From Devosia algicola (GTDB lineage: Bacteria > Pseudomonadota > Alphaproteobacteria > Rhizobiales > Devosiaceae): a DNA stretch of 64,000 nt. Under the pieces are notes generated by a model. The model was not told the DNA's origin and searched no databases. It worked only from the letters and a program-made list of their open reading frames with translations. The stretch spans positions 2,680,501 to 2,744,500 of the forward strand of contig NZ_CP118246.1 of NCBI RefSeq assembly GCF_028816455.1, in the 5' to 3' direction. The translations under genes were made by a program, and so were the position numbers. Below, one piece after another: positions 54,242 through 63,606 of this stretch; within the stretch, counting starts at the first letter, position 1; each line of letters starts with the position of its first letter.

Positions 54242-55109
54242 ATGAATTTCTTCTTTTTCGGCCTTGGCTATTCGTCCCAGGCCAGTGCGGCGGCGATCCG
54301 CAAAATGGATGCCAACGCGCCCATTGGCGGCACGGTGCGCAGCGCTGATAAATTGCCCGGCCTGCGCGATCGTGGACTGGTCGCCGACCTGTTTGACGGC
54401 AATGCGCCCAACCCCGCGCTGGTGCCCCGGATCGAAGCGGCCAGCCATGTGGTCAATTCGATTGCACCCGATGCCAGTGGCGACGCCGTACTGAATCACT
54501 ATGGCACGACATTGGTCGGATCTAACAATCTCGAATGGCTGTGTTATTTTTCAACCGTCGGGGTCTATGGCAATTTTGATGGCGCATGGATCGATGAAAG
54601 CGCGCCTTGCGCGCCGATCAACCATCGATCCCAGCAGCGGGTTGTGGTTGAACAGGCGTGGCGCGATTTCGCTGCCGCCAAAAACGTGCCACTATTGATC
54701 TTGCGACTGGCAGGAATTTATGGGCCGGGGCGCTCGAGCTTTGACAAGCTATTGACGGGCACGGCCAAGAGAATCGTAAAGTCGGGCCAGGTGTTCAATC
54801 GCATTCACGTCGTCGATATCGCGCGGGTAACAGCGCTGGCGGCGCAGCAAAAACTGGCCGGCACCTTCAATCTGGCTGACGACGAACCCGCCGCGCCGCA
54901 GGACATTGTGACCTTGGCGGCCGCGATGGCGGGCCGGGAGCCGCCGCCCGAAATTGATTTTGAACAGGCCGAGATGACCCCGATGGCCCGCTCATTTTAT
55001 GCCGACAACAAGAAGGTCTCCAACAAGGCGATCAAGCAGGCGCTCGGGATTGAGCTTTTGTATCCGAGCCTACAAAGAAGGCTTGCAAGCGATCCATGAC
55101 GCACGCTGA
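54242..55109 (+). CDS. NAD-dependent epimerase/SDR protein, YeeZ-like (one frameshift at the end)
   Basis: An atypical SDR: MNFFFFGLGYSSQASAAAIRK, YFSTVGVYGNFDGAWIDESAP and LILRLAGIYGPGRSSFDKLL; the YxxxK pair is not in the usual place. As read the protein ends LYPSLQRRLASDP at 55099. Dropping one base at GAGCCT (55066-55071) gives LYPSYKEGLQAIHDAR and a stop at 55109, a better family C-terminus; corrected length is 288. It overlaps the GNAT gene. Substrate unknown. Confidence 0.75.
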
Positions 55110-55767
55110 ACCCGAAGTGAAACCGGCCAAATCGGCTCCGCAACCGATCACGCTGGAGGGCCATTATGTGCGGTTGGAGCCCTTGGCGCTGCACCACGCC
55201 GCCGATCTTTATGCCGCCTCGATCGGCGAGGGCGTGCCGGAGCGCTATCGCTGGCTGTTTGAACATCCGCCCGCCTCCCAGCAAGAAATCGAAAGCTGGA
55301 TTTACAACGTCAATGGCGGCTCGGACCGCTATGTGGCGGTCATTGACAGGGCCAGTGATCGCGCCGTCGGCCGACAGGGGTGGTTGCGCATTTTTCCCGA
55401 TCACGCCTCGATTGAAATCGGCGGCATCTATTGGGGGCCGCAGATGGCACGTTCGCGACTGGCCACCGAAGCCCTCTATCTGTTCGCCCGGCACGCCTTC
55501 GATACGCTCGATTACCGGCGCTTCGAGTGGAAATGCAATAATTGCAACGCCCCCTCCAAGGCGGCGGCCAGACGGTTCGGCTTTCAATATGAAGGCCTGT
55601 TTCGCCAGGACCGGATTGCCAAGGGACAAAGCCGGGATACCGCCTGGTTTTCCATTATTGATAGCGAATGGCCGACGCTGCGCGCCGAGTATGATCGCTG
55701 GCTGGACGCGGACAATTTCGATGATGCCGGTCAGCAACGCTCGAAACTGGCAACGCGCAAGGATTAG
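55096..55767 (+). CDS. GNAT-family N-acetyltransferase (RimJ/RimL-like)
   Basis: A 223-residue protein with GHYVRLEPLALHHAADLYAA, VAVIDRASDRAVGRQGWLRI, EIGGIYWGPQMARSRLATEALYLFARHAFDTL and RFEWKCNNCNAPSKAAARRFGF, the pattern of large GNAT enzymes related to RimJ. It moves acetyl groups from acetyl-CoA to an unknown amine. It converges with the alpha/beta hydrolase gene, the two stops sharing four bases. Confidence 0.82.
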   Translation: MTHAEPEVKPAKSAPQPITLEGHYVRLEPLALHHAADLYAASIGEGVPERYRWLFEHPPASQQEIESWIYNVNGGSDRYVAVIDRASDRAVGRQGWLRIFPDHASIEIGGIYWGPQMARSRLATEALYLFARHAFDTLDYRRFEWKCNNCNAPSKAAARRFGFQYEGLFRQDRIAKGQSRDTAWFSIIDSEWPTLRAEYDRWLDADNFDDAGQQRSKLATRKD

Positions 55768-56534
55768 GCGACGATCAGACGACGAACCGCTTCTGTCAGG
55801 CGAACAAGGTCTTCGGGGCGGCTGAGGCGATGATCGCCATCGGGTACCAGCGTCATCGTGACCGGATCGTGCAGCAGATGCGTGCTGAGCTTTATGGCGT
55901 GTGCCTGAGGCACGTCAGGATCCTTGCCGCCCTGCAAAATGGTGATGGGGCAACCAGTTTCGATGACCCCGCCCAACAGGCGATGATTGTCGCCATCCTC
56001 GATCAGGGCATTGGTAATGCGATAGGGCGTGTCAGAATATTGTGAGGGCTGGTCGACATAGCCATGGTCTTTGAGCGACCGGCGTTCCTCGGGTGTAAAA
56101 CCGGGCAGCATCAGTTCGCTGGTCATGTCGACAGCCGGGGCGATCAGCACCAGCCCTTGCAGCGGCGTGCCGAGCGTCAATAGGTGCCTTGCCAATAGCA
56201 GCGCCAGCCAGCCCCCCATCGAGGAGCCGACAACGATCTGCGGGCCCTTGGTTAAAGCGAAAACCGCGATGGTTTCCTCGAGCCAGCGCGAAATGGTGCC
56301 GAGATCGAAATCGCCGCCCGAAACGCCATGACCCGAATAGTCAAAACGCGTGACCGCCAGACCATTGTCGGCGCCAAATGCATCCAGCGCCATGGCTTTG
56401 GAGCCAGCCATGTCCGAACGAAAACCGCCGAGCCAGAAAATGCCGGGGCTGCCACCAAGGCGTTGAGCGACCGTAAGGGTGCGGGCGGCATCCCCTTCAC
56501 CCAAACTTAAGCTACTCTCAACAATTTCTACCAT
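55764..56534 (-). CDS. Alpha/beta hydrolase
   Basis: A 256-residue protein. Nucleophile elbow GSSMGGWLALLLAR, upstream FDYSGHGVSGGDF, late acid in GKDPDVPQAHA and His in DGDHRLSRPEDL. All three catalytic residues are present. These look like esterases or acyl-peptide-type hydrolases; substrate unknown. The frame is intact. Confidence 0.82.
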   Translation of the reverse strand: MVEIVESSLSLGEGDAARTLTVAQRLGGSPGIFWLGGFRSDMAGSKAMALDAFGADNGLAVTRFDYSGHGVSGGDFDLGTISRWLEETIAVFALTKGPQIVVGSSMGGWLALLLARHLLTLGTPLQGLVLIAPAVDMTSELMLPGFTPEERRSLKDHGYVDQPSQYSDTPYRITNALIEDGDNHRLLGGVIETGCPITILQGGKDPDVPQAHAIKLSTHLLHDPVTMTLVPDGDHRLSRPEDLVRLTEAVRRLIVA

Positions 56535-56574
56535 CGCACTTTGTCCTTTAATCGATTATGCTATTGAGGTTAGA

Positions 56575-56621
56575 GCATCGTGCTGACAAGTGGGAACCGG
56601 TTTTCCGCAAACCAGCGATGC
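56575..56621. repeat. Palindromic intergenic repeat of the Hyphomicrobiales type
   Basis: GCATCG (56575-56580) pairs with CGATGC (56616-56621), enclosing AAGTGGGAACCGGTTTTCC. The core AAGTGGGAACCGGTTTTC resembles a palindromic element scattered between genes in many Hyphomicrobiales genomes. Only one copy is in the window. Confidence 0.6.
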
Positions 56622-56801
56622 GACAACAAACAGATGGAGCGCCAGTACTGATGCTATCGGAACGTCCGCTGCTCCAGCCTCTGGGTCGGGGTGATAGAGC
56701 CGTCAAAATTTGGCTATGTTTGCCTGTTGACTTATGCGGGCGCTAACACGATTTTATGCACGAATTCACCATTTGGCTTATCAACACAAGGAACGTTTGC
56801 C

Positions 56802-57337
56802 ATTCGTCGTCCCATGAGACCCGTCGCGCCCCAGAAGGATGGGCCGCTTTCCAACGAAGATATTGCCAGCCCCGATGTTCAACTCATCGACGCTGAAGGC
56901 GAAAACCGCGGGATCGTCAATACCCGTGTCGCACTTGCCGAGGCTCAGGAAGTCGGCCTCGATCTGGTACTGATCTCTCCCAACGCCCAACCCCCGTGGC
57001 CAAAATGCTGGACCTGGGGCGCTTCAAATATGCCGCACAGAAAAAAGCTGCCGAGGCACGCAAGAAGCAGAAGGTGATCGAGGTCAAGGAAATCCAGCTG
57101 CGCCCCAACATCGACACCCACGATTACGACACCAAGATGAAGGCGGTTACCCGTTTTCTCGAGGATGGTGATCGGGTCAAGGTGACGATGCGCTTCCGGG
57201 GCCGCGAAATGGCCCACCAGGACATTGGCATGCACCTGCTGATCAAGGTCAAGGATCAGATGGAAGAATTGGCCAAGGTCGAATCACAGCCGCGTTCGGA
57301 AGGCCGACAGATGGTTATGGTGCTGGCGCCCAAATAA
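56802..57337 (+). CDS. infC: Translation initiation factor IF-3 (one frameshift, ATT start)
   Basis: N-terminal domain [48 protein letters not shown], then in another frame [47 protein letters not shown] and [16 protein letters not shown]. The break is at a C5 run (56991-56995) that needs one more C to read PPVAKMLD, giving 178 residues. I chose ATT at 56802 ([14 protein letters not shown]) because AAGGA lies nine bases upstream and infC commonly uses a rare start for feedback control; ATG at 56817 would be an alternative. infC is essential, so the break is almost surely not real. A terminator follows; rpmI and rplT are not here. Confidence 0.9.
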
Positions 57338-57374
57338 TGGGCCCGCCACGCCGCCTGAGGTAATAAATGTGATC

Positions 57375-57400
57375 AAGGCGGGCCAGATGCCCGCCTTTTT
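57375..57400 (+). terminator. Intrinsic terminator after infC
   Basis: Seven-base stem GGCGGGC / GCCCGCC with loop CAGAT and five T, 40 bases after the stop codon. Confidence 0.9.
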
Positions 57401-57413
57401 CTTATGCGGCCAG

Positions 57414-58313
57414 TCAACCCTTGGCGAGCGCCGCGTCGACATCCTTGGCATAGGGGATGGCGGGTTGGGCACCTTGGTTGAGGCAGGCAAGGCTGCCGGC
57501 ATAGGCGGCGCGGCGCATTGCCTGCTTGAGTGGTAGGCCAGCATCGAGCGCAGCGGCCAAATAGCCGCAAAACGTATCGCCAGCGCCAACGGTATCGACG
57601 GGCGTGATCCTGAGCGAGGACACGGCGATAAAATCATCCGGTGTGGCCGCTTTTGCGCCGTCCGGACCAAGCGTCACGATAATGGTCTGATCATGGTTCC
57701 GGGCCCAATCGCGCATCAGATCATCAAGCGCGCCGTCCCTGTCGCCGCAGAGCAGGGCAAATTCACTCTCATTGGCCACCACCATGGCAGCCCTTGCCGC
57801 GACCTCTGGCGTATCGCTAAGAAACGGCGCGGTATTGAGAATGGCAATGACGCCTTTTTCACGGGCTAGCGCCAGCGCGCGAACGGTCGCCGCTTGCGGA
57901 ATTTCCTGTTGCAACAACAGGATGGCGCCCTTGTCCATGTCGGCCAGCGCCGCCTCGGCATCGGCCGGTGTCAATTGACCATTGGCGCCAGGCAGCACGG
58001 CAATGACATTTTCACCCTCTTTATCGACGAAGATCATGGCGACGCCGCTGGCCCCGTCAGTGGTGCGCATGCCCGACAGGTCGACCGCGTCGGCGCGCAG
58101 TTTTTCAAGCGCAATATCGGCAAAGGCGTCATTGCCCACCGCGCCAAAATGCCGGACATCGGCACCGGCGCGGCGCGCCGCCAGTGCCTGATTGGCGCCC
58201 TTGCCACCCGCCGCCATCGAAAATGTGCCACCGGCAACGGTTTCGCCCGGCTGGGGCAGGCGCGAGACCGTGCCGACCTGATCGAGATTGGTGGAGCCAA
58301 AAACGGTAATCAT
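57414..58313 (-). CDS. rbsK: Ribokinase
   Basis: A 299-residue PfkB-family kinase: MITVFGSTNLDQVGTVSRLPQPGETVAGGTFSMAAGGKGANQALAARRAGA (GGKGANQA), TLGPDGAKAAT and the catalytic GAGDTFCGYLAAALD. It phosphorylates ribose, or a related pentose. It is the last gene of a leftward run of NAT, YdeI, DUF1697 and itself. Confidence 0.88.
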   Translation of the reverse strand: MITVFGSTNLDQVGTVSRLPQPGETVAGGTFSMAAGGKGANQALAARRAGADVRHFGAVGNDAFADIALEKLRADAVDLSGMRTTDGASGVAMIFVDKEGENVIAVLPGANGQLTPADAEAALADMDKGAILLLQQEIPQAATVRALALAREKGVIAILNTAPFLSDTPEVAARAAMVVANESEFALLCGDRDGALDDLMRDWARNHDQTIIVTLGPDGAKAATPDDFIAVSSLRITPVDTVGAGDTFCGYLAAALDAGLPLKQAMRRAAYAGSLACLNQGAQPAIPYAKDVDAALAKG

Positions 58314-58326
58314 GACGAAAGGACTT

Positions 58327-58849
58327 TCATTTGAGGGCTTTTAGCACCGTGTTCCAGTTGCGCGAGGTCCATAGGTGCTGCTTGCCAAAGAACTGATGGA
58401 CCTGGTCCATGCCCGCGCCGAAGCGGCCACTGGGCAGGCGATGAGCGGTCATGAAGATTTCAGCGTCGCTCAAATGCACTACGGAGAAATCGCCCGCCAC
58501 TTCACAGGGCATCGGCAGGGTTTTGGCCACCGGATCGCCAAGGAAGGTAACGTAAAGCTTGGTGTCCTCGTCCTCAAGCGCGCCATCAAATGGGTCGCAG
58601 TCGACAAGGCGTTGCAATTCGGTCTGCGCGCGAGCAACCACCGGGATGGGAAAGCCGAACCGCTTCTCAAGGCTCGCTTTCGATGGCTTTGAGATCAACC
58701 GCGTCGGCGTCAAACAAGACATTGCCGCTGGCCAACAGGGTTTTGACATTGTCAAATCCCATATCGGTAAAGGCGTCACGCAGATCGGCGCTTTTGACTT
58801 GGCGTTTGCCCAGATTAACCCCCCGCAGAAATGCAATTTGCCGAGTCAC
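58327..58849 (-). CDS. DUF1697 protein (one frameshift)
   Basis: Start [49 protein letters not shown] is the DUF1697 signature. A frame break at AGGCTC (58670-58675) is repaired by loss of one base, reading [28 protein letters not shown] and giving 173 residues. Function unknown. It overlaps the YdeI gene by four bases and is probably co-translated. Confidence 0.82.
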
Positions 58850-59454
58850 GATTTCTTGCTCTTGGGTCGGGGATAGATGGTCTCGCCCTTGGCCAGCATA
58901 TCGACAAAACCCTGAATTTTTCGGGCGCGCCCGGCGGCAGTCTTGAGATTGCCCAACCGGAAGGCCAGCGCATAGCGATTGGTCTTATCCAATTGCTCAA
59001 ACAGGGCTTGCGCGGCTTTATCGGCGGCAATGGAGTCCAGCAGATCCTGGGGAATTTTCGTGTTGGCGGGCGAGGCATAGGCGGCCGCCCAGCGGCCATC
59101 CTTTTTCGCGGCGTCGACATGGGCCTGGCCCTCACCGCGCATCCGGCCAGCTTCGGTCAGTCGGGCAACATGATCGCGGTTTTTCTGGCTCCAGATGCTT
59201 TTGGGCCGTCGCGGCGAAAACCGCTGCAGAAAGGCCGAGGCGTCAAAACTTTTCCTGATGCCATCGATCCAACCCCAGCATAGCGCCACATCCAGCGCTT
59301 CGGCATAGCTGATGGTTGGCGTATCGCTGCCCTTTTTGAAGATTTTAAGCCACAATTCAGTTTCTGTGTCGTGGTGGTGTGCCAGCCAGGCCTCAAAGGC
59401 CGCCGCGTCGGCAAATCCCTTGATGCGATCAGGCCGCGGGATAACCGGCGCCAT
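58846..59454 (-). CDS. YdeI/OmdA-like protein
   Basis: A 202-residue protein: [70 protein letters not shown], and [19 protein letters not shown]. This is the YdeI/OmpD-associated pattern, linked in enterobacteria to envelope-stress or peptide tolerance; the reaction is unknown. Frame intact. Confidence 0.82.
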   Translation of the reverse strand: MAPVIPRPDRIKGFADAAAFEAWLAHHHDTETELWLKIFKKGSDTPTISYAEALDVALCWGWIDGIRKSFDASAFLQRFSPRRPKSIWSQKNRDHVARLTEAGRMRGEGQAHVDAAKKDGRWAAAYASPANTKIPQDLLDSIAADKAAQALFEQLDKTNRYALAFRLGNLKTAAGRARKIQGFVDMLAKGETIYPRPKSKKS

Positions 59455-60285
59455 TAATCGGCCTCGGCCGGGGCCGCTTCGATGACCCGCGCCAGGGCCG
59501 GATTCAGCACGTCCGAGGGAGGCAGATTGATCTCGAATGTCGTCGCCAGCACCTGTTTGATCCCCTCGACATCTTCGAGCACCACGCGTTCGCGGTCCTC
59601 ATCGGCGCGGTGAATGGTCAACCGGTTGCGCAACAGATTGTAGCGCACCGATTTTTCAGCCCGCGACGCGCCCAATAGCTGGTGATCATGATGATCGGCC
59701 GCCATGGCAACGCTGAGTCTCTTCCAACTCTTGCGGTGTGCGTTCGACCGGATCGAATTGATATACCGGCTTCCAGTCATCGTCGAGACTGACCTCAAGC
59801 CTGAAACCATCGCCATCGGTCAACAGGCGGAAGGTTTCGTTGGGCGTTTTCTGCTCGATATCGGGCCGCATTTTGAGTGGCGCCGTCAGGGTGAAACTGC
59901 CGAAACCGACATCGACCAGATAGGGCGCATTATTGATCTCGACGCCGAGTACCATATGGCTCAACGGGCGTTCAGCCCCTTCGGGATAACCCCACAGGAC
60001 GCGCGCCGTATAGGGCTTTACGCTATAATCGAGATCGGCCAACACCCGCATGAACAGGGTATTGAGTTCAAAGCAGAAGCCGCCGCGCCTATTGTGCAGC
60101 AATTTTTGCTCAAGGCTGCGCTGATCAAGCATGACCGGCAGCCCAATGATGGGATCAAGATTTTCAAACGGAATGGCGGCGGGCTGCAGGGCGTGCAATT
60201 GCTCCAGTGTCGCCAGGCTGGGGGCGATGGAACCGGCAAAGCCGATTCGCTCGAAATAGGCTTTGATGTTGACTTTTTCGCTCAT
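59454..60285 (-). CDS. nat: Arylamine N-acetyltransferase (one frameshift)
   Basis: AYFERIGFAGSIAPSLATLEQLHALQPAAIPFENLDPIIG and LLHNRRGGFCFELNTLFMRVLADLDYSV (catalytic Cys), SHMVLGVEINNAPYLVDVGFGSFTLTAPL (His and Asp) are the NAT triad. The frame breaks near 59715-59720, where the plus strand reads GAGTCT; dropping the T restores GAGCTC and the reading EELSVAMAADHHDHQLLGAS. Corrected length is 276 residues. The enzyme acetylates aromatic amines with acetyl-CoA. Confidence 0.85.
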
Positions 60286-60463
60286 CGATCACCTTGGCCA
60301 CTAATTTTTGATCGGCCCGCAATATGGGCACTGCCAGGGCATTTGTCACCTCTGGACTTGAAACCGCCCCTGGCCGGGGGATAAGCATGGGCGACGCCGG
60401 CCACAGGAATTGCCGCGCGCCAGCGGCGCGCTTGCCATGATTTGATAAGAGAATTTGCCGCTG

Positions 60464-60910
60464 TCAGCTATGTGCCTTGCGAACGCGTACCACCACGTCA
60501 ACATGAGTGACGACCATACCGTCAGGCGCTTCGGGCAGCGCCTGAAAGGCAACGTCGGTCGCCGGAATGTCGATCATGCGCTGTTCGTCTTCGACATAGA
60601 AATGATGATGATCAGACGTGTCGGTATCGAAATAGGAGCGCGAGGCATCCACCGCGACTTCGCGCAAAAGCCCGGCTTCATGAAACTGATGCAGCGTATT
60701 ATAGATGGTGGCCAGCGAAACATTGACGCGCGACACACTGGCCTCGGAATGCAATTGTTCAGCACTGACGTGGCGATGCGGACCGCCAAACAGCAGTTCA
60801 GCCAAGGCGACGCGCTGGCGGGTGGGGCGAAGCCCGGCCATGCGCAAGACTGCTGTAAGGCAAGGCTTGCGGGATGGGTGGGTTCGGCTCATCTGGGTTC
60901 GATCAGGCAT
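60464..60910 (-). CDS. irr: Iron response regulator Irr (Fur family)
   Basis: About 148 residues from the ATG at 60910, which has AAGGA upstream. HTH RMAGLRPTRQRVALAELLFGGPHRHVSAEQLHSEASVSRVNVSLATIYNTLHQFHEAGLL and the His-rich heme site SDHHHFYVEDEQRMIDIPA are the Irr type. Irr represses or activates iron and heme genes when heme is low. It is divergent from fabA, as in many rhizobia. A likely target is the ICE-like box on the rirA promoter at 39724. Confidence 0.88.
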   Translation of the reverse strand: MPDRTQMSRTHPSRKPCLTAVLRMAGLRPTRQRVALAELLFGGPHRHVSAEQLHSEASVSRVNVSLATIYNTLHQFHEAGLLREVAVDASRSYFDTDTSDHHHFYVEDEQRMIDIPATDVAFQALPEAPDGMVVTHVDVVVRVRKAHS

Positions 60911-61088
60911 TGGGTCCTTGATTGGCAAAGGGCCGGAATAAAGCCCTATCTTATAGCCAGAGCGGGCCAATGGCACAAGCGCTGGACAAAAACAGGGCTA
61001 ACGCCACAATTGTTATTGACCTTTGGCTCACTTGACCCCCCTGCTCGTGCCCTCTACAGAACGCCGAATGGTTAACCAAGGGGCCGAC

Positions 61089-61595
61089 ATGACTGAACGC
61101 GCACACCAATTCAGTTACGAAGAATTGTTAGCCCATGGCCGGGGCGAATTGCCGGGCCAGATGGACGCCCGACTGCCCGCGCCGCCGATGCTGATGTTCG
61201 ACCGTATTACCCATATCGGGGAAAAAGATGGCGAATTCGGCAAGGGATCAGTGGTCGCCGAACTCGACCTGCATCCCGATCTCTGGTTTTTCAAATGCCA
61301 CTTCATCGGCGACCCGGTCATGCCCGGCTGCCTGGGGCTGGATGCGCTATGGCAGATGGTGGGCTTTTATCTGGGCTGGTGCGGTTCGCCCGGTCGCGGA
61401 CGAGCCCTTGGCGGTACTATCAAATTTACCGGGCAGGCCACCACCGAGGTCAAGCTGCTCGAATACCGCATCGACATCAAGCGCCACATGCGCACCCCCT
61501 TGCCTTTTGGTATTGCGCAGGGTCAAGTCAAAGCCGATGGTCAAACCATTTATGTTGCAGAAAACCTCCGCGTTGGCCTGATCGGCGGCACCTGA
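61089..61595 (+). CDS. fabA: 3-hydroxydecanoyl-ACP dehydratase/isomerase FabA
   Basis: About 168 residues from the ATG at 61089 with AAGGGGCC upstream. The catalytic His is in [24 protein letters not shown], with the paired Asp a little later ([11 protein letters not shown]). FabA makes the cis double bond of unsaturated fatty acids, which FabB then extends. It is followed 43 bases later by fabB. Confidence 0.93.
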   Translation: MTERAHQFSYEELLAHGRGELPGQMDARLPAPPMLMFDRITHIGEKDGEFGKGSVVAELDLHPDLWFFKCHFIGDPVMPGCLGLDALWQMVGFYLGWCGSPGRGRALGGTIKFTGQATTEVKLLEYRIDIKRHMRTPLPFGIAQGQVKADGQTIYVAENLRVGLIGGT

Positions 61596-61638
61596 ACGTC
61601 GCGACATCATTGAGTGCACACACTATCAAGAGGCTAAG

Positions 61639-62862
61639 ATGAGACGAGTAGTTGTTACCGGTATTGGGATCATTTCATCAATCGGCAACAATCGCGCCGA
61701 GGTGCTGGCCAGCCTGCATGCCGCCAAACCCGGAATCAGCTTTGCCCAGGACTACGCCGATCTCAACTTCCGCTGCCATGTGCATGGCGCGCCCAGCATC
61801 GACCCGTTTGAAATTCTGGACCGGCGTACAACGCGGTTCATGGGCAAGGGCGCGGCCTGGAACTACCTGGCCATGCAGCAGGCCATCGAAGACGCCGGAC
61901 TTGACGACAAGGACGTCAAGAATCCGCGCACCGGCATTGTCATGGGCTCTGGCGGCCCCTCGACCCGCACGGTGGTGGAAGCCGCCGACATAACCCGCGA
62001 CAAGGGTCCTAAGCGCATCGGACCGTTGGCCGTGCCCAAGGCCATGAGTTCGACGGCCTCGGCAACGCTGGCGACGCCGTTTGGTATCAAGGGCATCAAT
62101 TATTCTATATCCTCGGCCTGCGCCACTTCCAAACATTGCATCGGCAATGGCTATGAGCAGATCCAGATGGGCAAGCAGGACATTGTCTTTGCGGGCGGCC
62201 ATGAGGATCTGGACTGGTCGCTGAGCAATTTGTTTGATGCCATGGGCGCCATGTCGTCCAACTTCAACCACAATCCGCAAAAGGCATCGCGCGCCTATGA
62301 CCGCGACCGCGATGGCTTCGTCATTGCCGGCGGCGCCGGGGTGCTGGTGCTGGAAGAACTTGAGCACGCCAAGGCACGCGGCGCCAATATTCTGGCCGAA
62401 ATCATCGGCTATGGCGCAACGTCCGACGGCTACGACATGGTGGCTCCCTCGGGCGAGGGCGCCGAGCGCTGCATGCGGCTGGCGCTGGAAGGGATCGACA
62501 TGCCGGTTGACTATATCAACCCTCATGCCACCTCGACCCCGGTCGGCGATGCGCGCGAAATGGACGCCATTCGTGCTGTTTTCGGCTCTGGCGAAAAATG
62601 CCCGCCAATCTCGGCAACCAAGTCGCTGACCGGCCATTCACTGGGCGCAACAGGGGTGCAGGAATCGATCTATTGCATCCTGATGATGCGCGAAAAATTC
62701 CTGTGCGAGAGCGCCAATATCGAAAATCTCGATGAAGCCTTTGCCGACATGCCAATCCTGCGGGCGCGGCGCGACAATGCCAATATTGGCGTGGCGCTGT
62801 CCAACTCCTTTGGCTTTGGCGGCACCAATGCGACGCTGGTATTCAAGCATCCCGACGCCTGA
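61639..62862 (+). CDS. fabB: 3-oxoacyl-ACP synthase I FabB
   Basis: A 407-residue protein with catalytic Cys in [14 protein letters not shown], His in [16 protein letters not shown] and His in [14 protein letters not shown]. It extends unsaturated acyl chains made by FabA. In rhizobia fabI often follows; here a TetR gene follows after about 170 bases. Frame intact. Confidence 0.93.
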   Translation: MRRVVVTGIGIISSIGNNRAEVLASLHAAKPGISFAQDYADLNFRCHVHGAPSIDPFEILDRRTTRFMGKGAAWNYLAMQQAIEDAGLDDKDVKNPRTGIVMGSGGPSTRTVVEAADITRDKGPKRIGPLAVPKAMSSTASATLATPFGIKGINYSISSACATSKHCIGNGYEQIQMGKQDIVFAGGHEDLDWSLSNLFDAMGAMSSNFNHNPQKASRAYDRDRDGFVIAGGAGVLVLEELEHAKARGANILAEIIGYGATSDGYDMVAPSGEGAERCMRLALEGIDMPVDYINPHATSTPVGDAREMDAIRAVFGSGEKCPPISATKSLTGHSLGATGVQESIYCILMMREKFLCESANIENLDEAFADMPILRARRDNANIGVALSNSFGFGGTNATLVFKHPDA

Positions 62863-62994
62863 TCTGCCTGACGTTTTGCCAACCATCCTCGTGCGTCGCG
62901 CCGGTTGCGGCGCGCTGGCAGCTTCAATGACAACCGCGATAATTTTGCGCGCGTAAACCGCTGGGCCGCGGCGGGTGAAAAATTTCACCACAAG

Positions 62995-63017
62995 TATATT
63001 GACCGACCGATCGGTCA
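62995..63017. promoter_or_regulatory. TetR operator and promoter upstream of the last TetR gene
   Basis: GACCGATCGGTC (63005-63016) is a perfect palindrome, preceded by TTGACC and directly after a TATATT (62995-63000) that could be a -10 box. It lies 17 bases before the TetR start, fitting autorepression of the TetR and FAD-monooxygenase pair. Confidence 0.55.
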
Positions 63018-63033
63018 GGCGTAGTTTCGCACC

Positions 63034-63606
63034 ATGCCACCAGCTGACACACGACAATCCATTCTGCACGCCGCGATCCTTTTGATGGGCCAGAACGGCA
63101 TGGACGGGGTAACCGCCTCGGCGCTGGCGCGCCAGGTCGGCGTCAGCAAGGCCACCGTGTTCCACCATTTCCCCACGCTTGACGAAGTGCCGATTGCCGC
63201 GCTCGACCTGTTCACCGAGATGATGGTTCCCCACGATCCTGATGAATCAGCTGATCTCGAGGATATTCTTGTCGCTTTGGGCGCGACCAGTCTGGATCTG
63301 AGCGCCAAGCAAAGCGGCCTTGTGCAGGCCTATTGCGGCTTTGTGACCAAGGCCATGTTCGAGCAGCGCCTCAAGGTGAAACTTGTCGCTGAAATGGATG
63401 CGGCGGTGGCTCGCCTGGCCGCAGCGCTGGCCGAAAAAACCCGAAATGCCGCCATGGCAAGCGAACTGTCGCGGCTGTGCCTTGTCACCATGGATGGCTT
63501 GATGATCAACGCCGCACTGACCGGTGATGCACAGGCCCAGTTGGCCTTATGGCGCCCGATGGCACGGCTTCTAGCCAAGGAGTATGGACATGAAAATAGC
63601 AATTAA
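63034..63606 (+). CDS. TetR/AcrR-family repressor
   Basis: A 190-residue repressor with HTH QSILHAAILLMGQNGMDGVTASALARQVGVSKATVFHHFPTLDEV and an all-helical ligand domain. Its end overlaps the start of the FAD-monooxygenase gene by 17 bases in another frame, so the pair is co-translated; the monooxygenase substrate or product is a likely ligand. Confidence 0.85.
   Translation: MPPADTRQSILHAAILLMGQNGMDGVTASALARQVGVSKATVFHHFPTLDEVPIAALDLFTEMMVPHDPDESADLEDILVALGATSLDLSAKQSGLVQAYCGFVTKAMFEQRLKVKLVAEMDAAVARLAAALAEKTRNAAMASELSRLCLVTMDGLMINAALTGDAQAQLALWRPMARLLAKEYGHENSN

Noticed and set aside
10601..60285. Reading the many frameshifts as programmed frameshifting
   Set aside because: No slippery heptamers or downstream structures are shared, and the shift is always the removal of one base at GAGCT, in unrelated genes.
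10601..60285. Reading the broken genes as mass pseudogene decay
   Set aside because: Reading frames are otherwise intact and well conserved, indispensable genes are hit, and the breaks share one motif.
61678..62637. 319-residue minus-strand frame opposite fabB
   Set aside because: Shadow of FabB.
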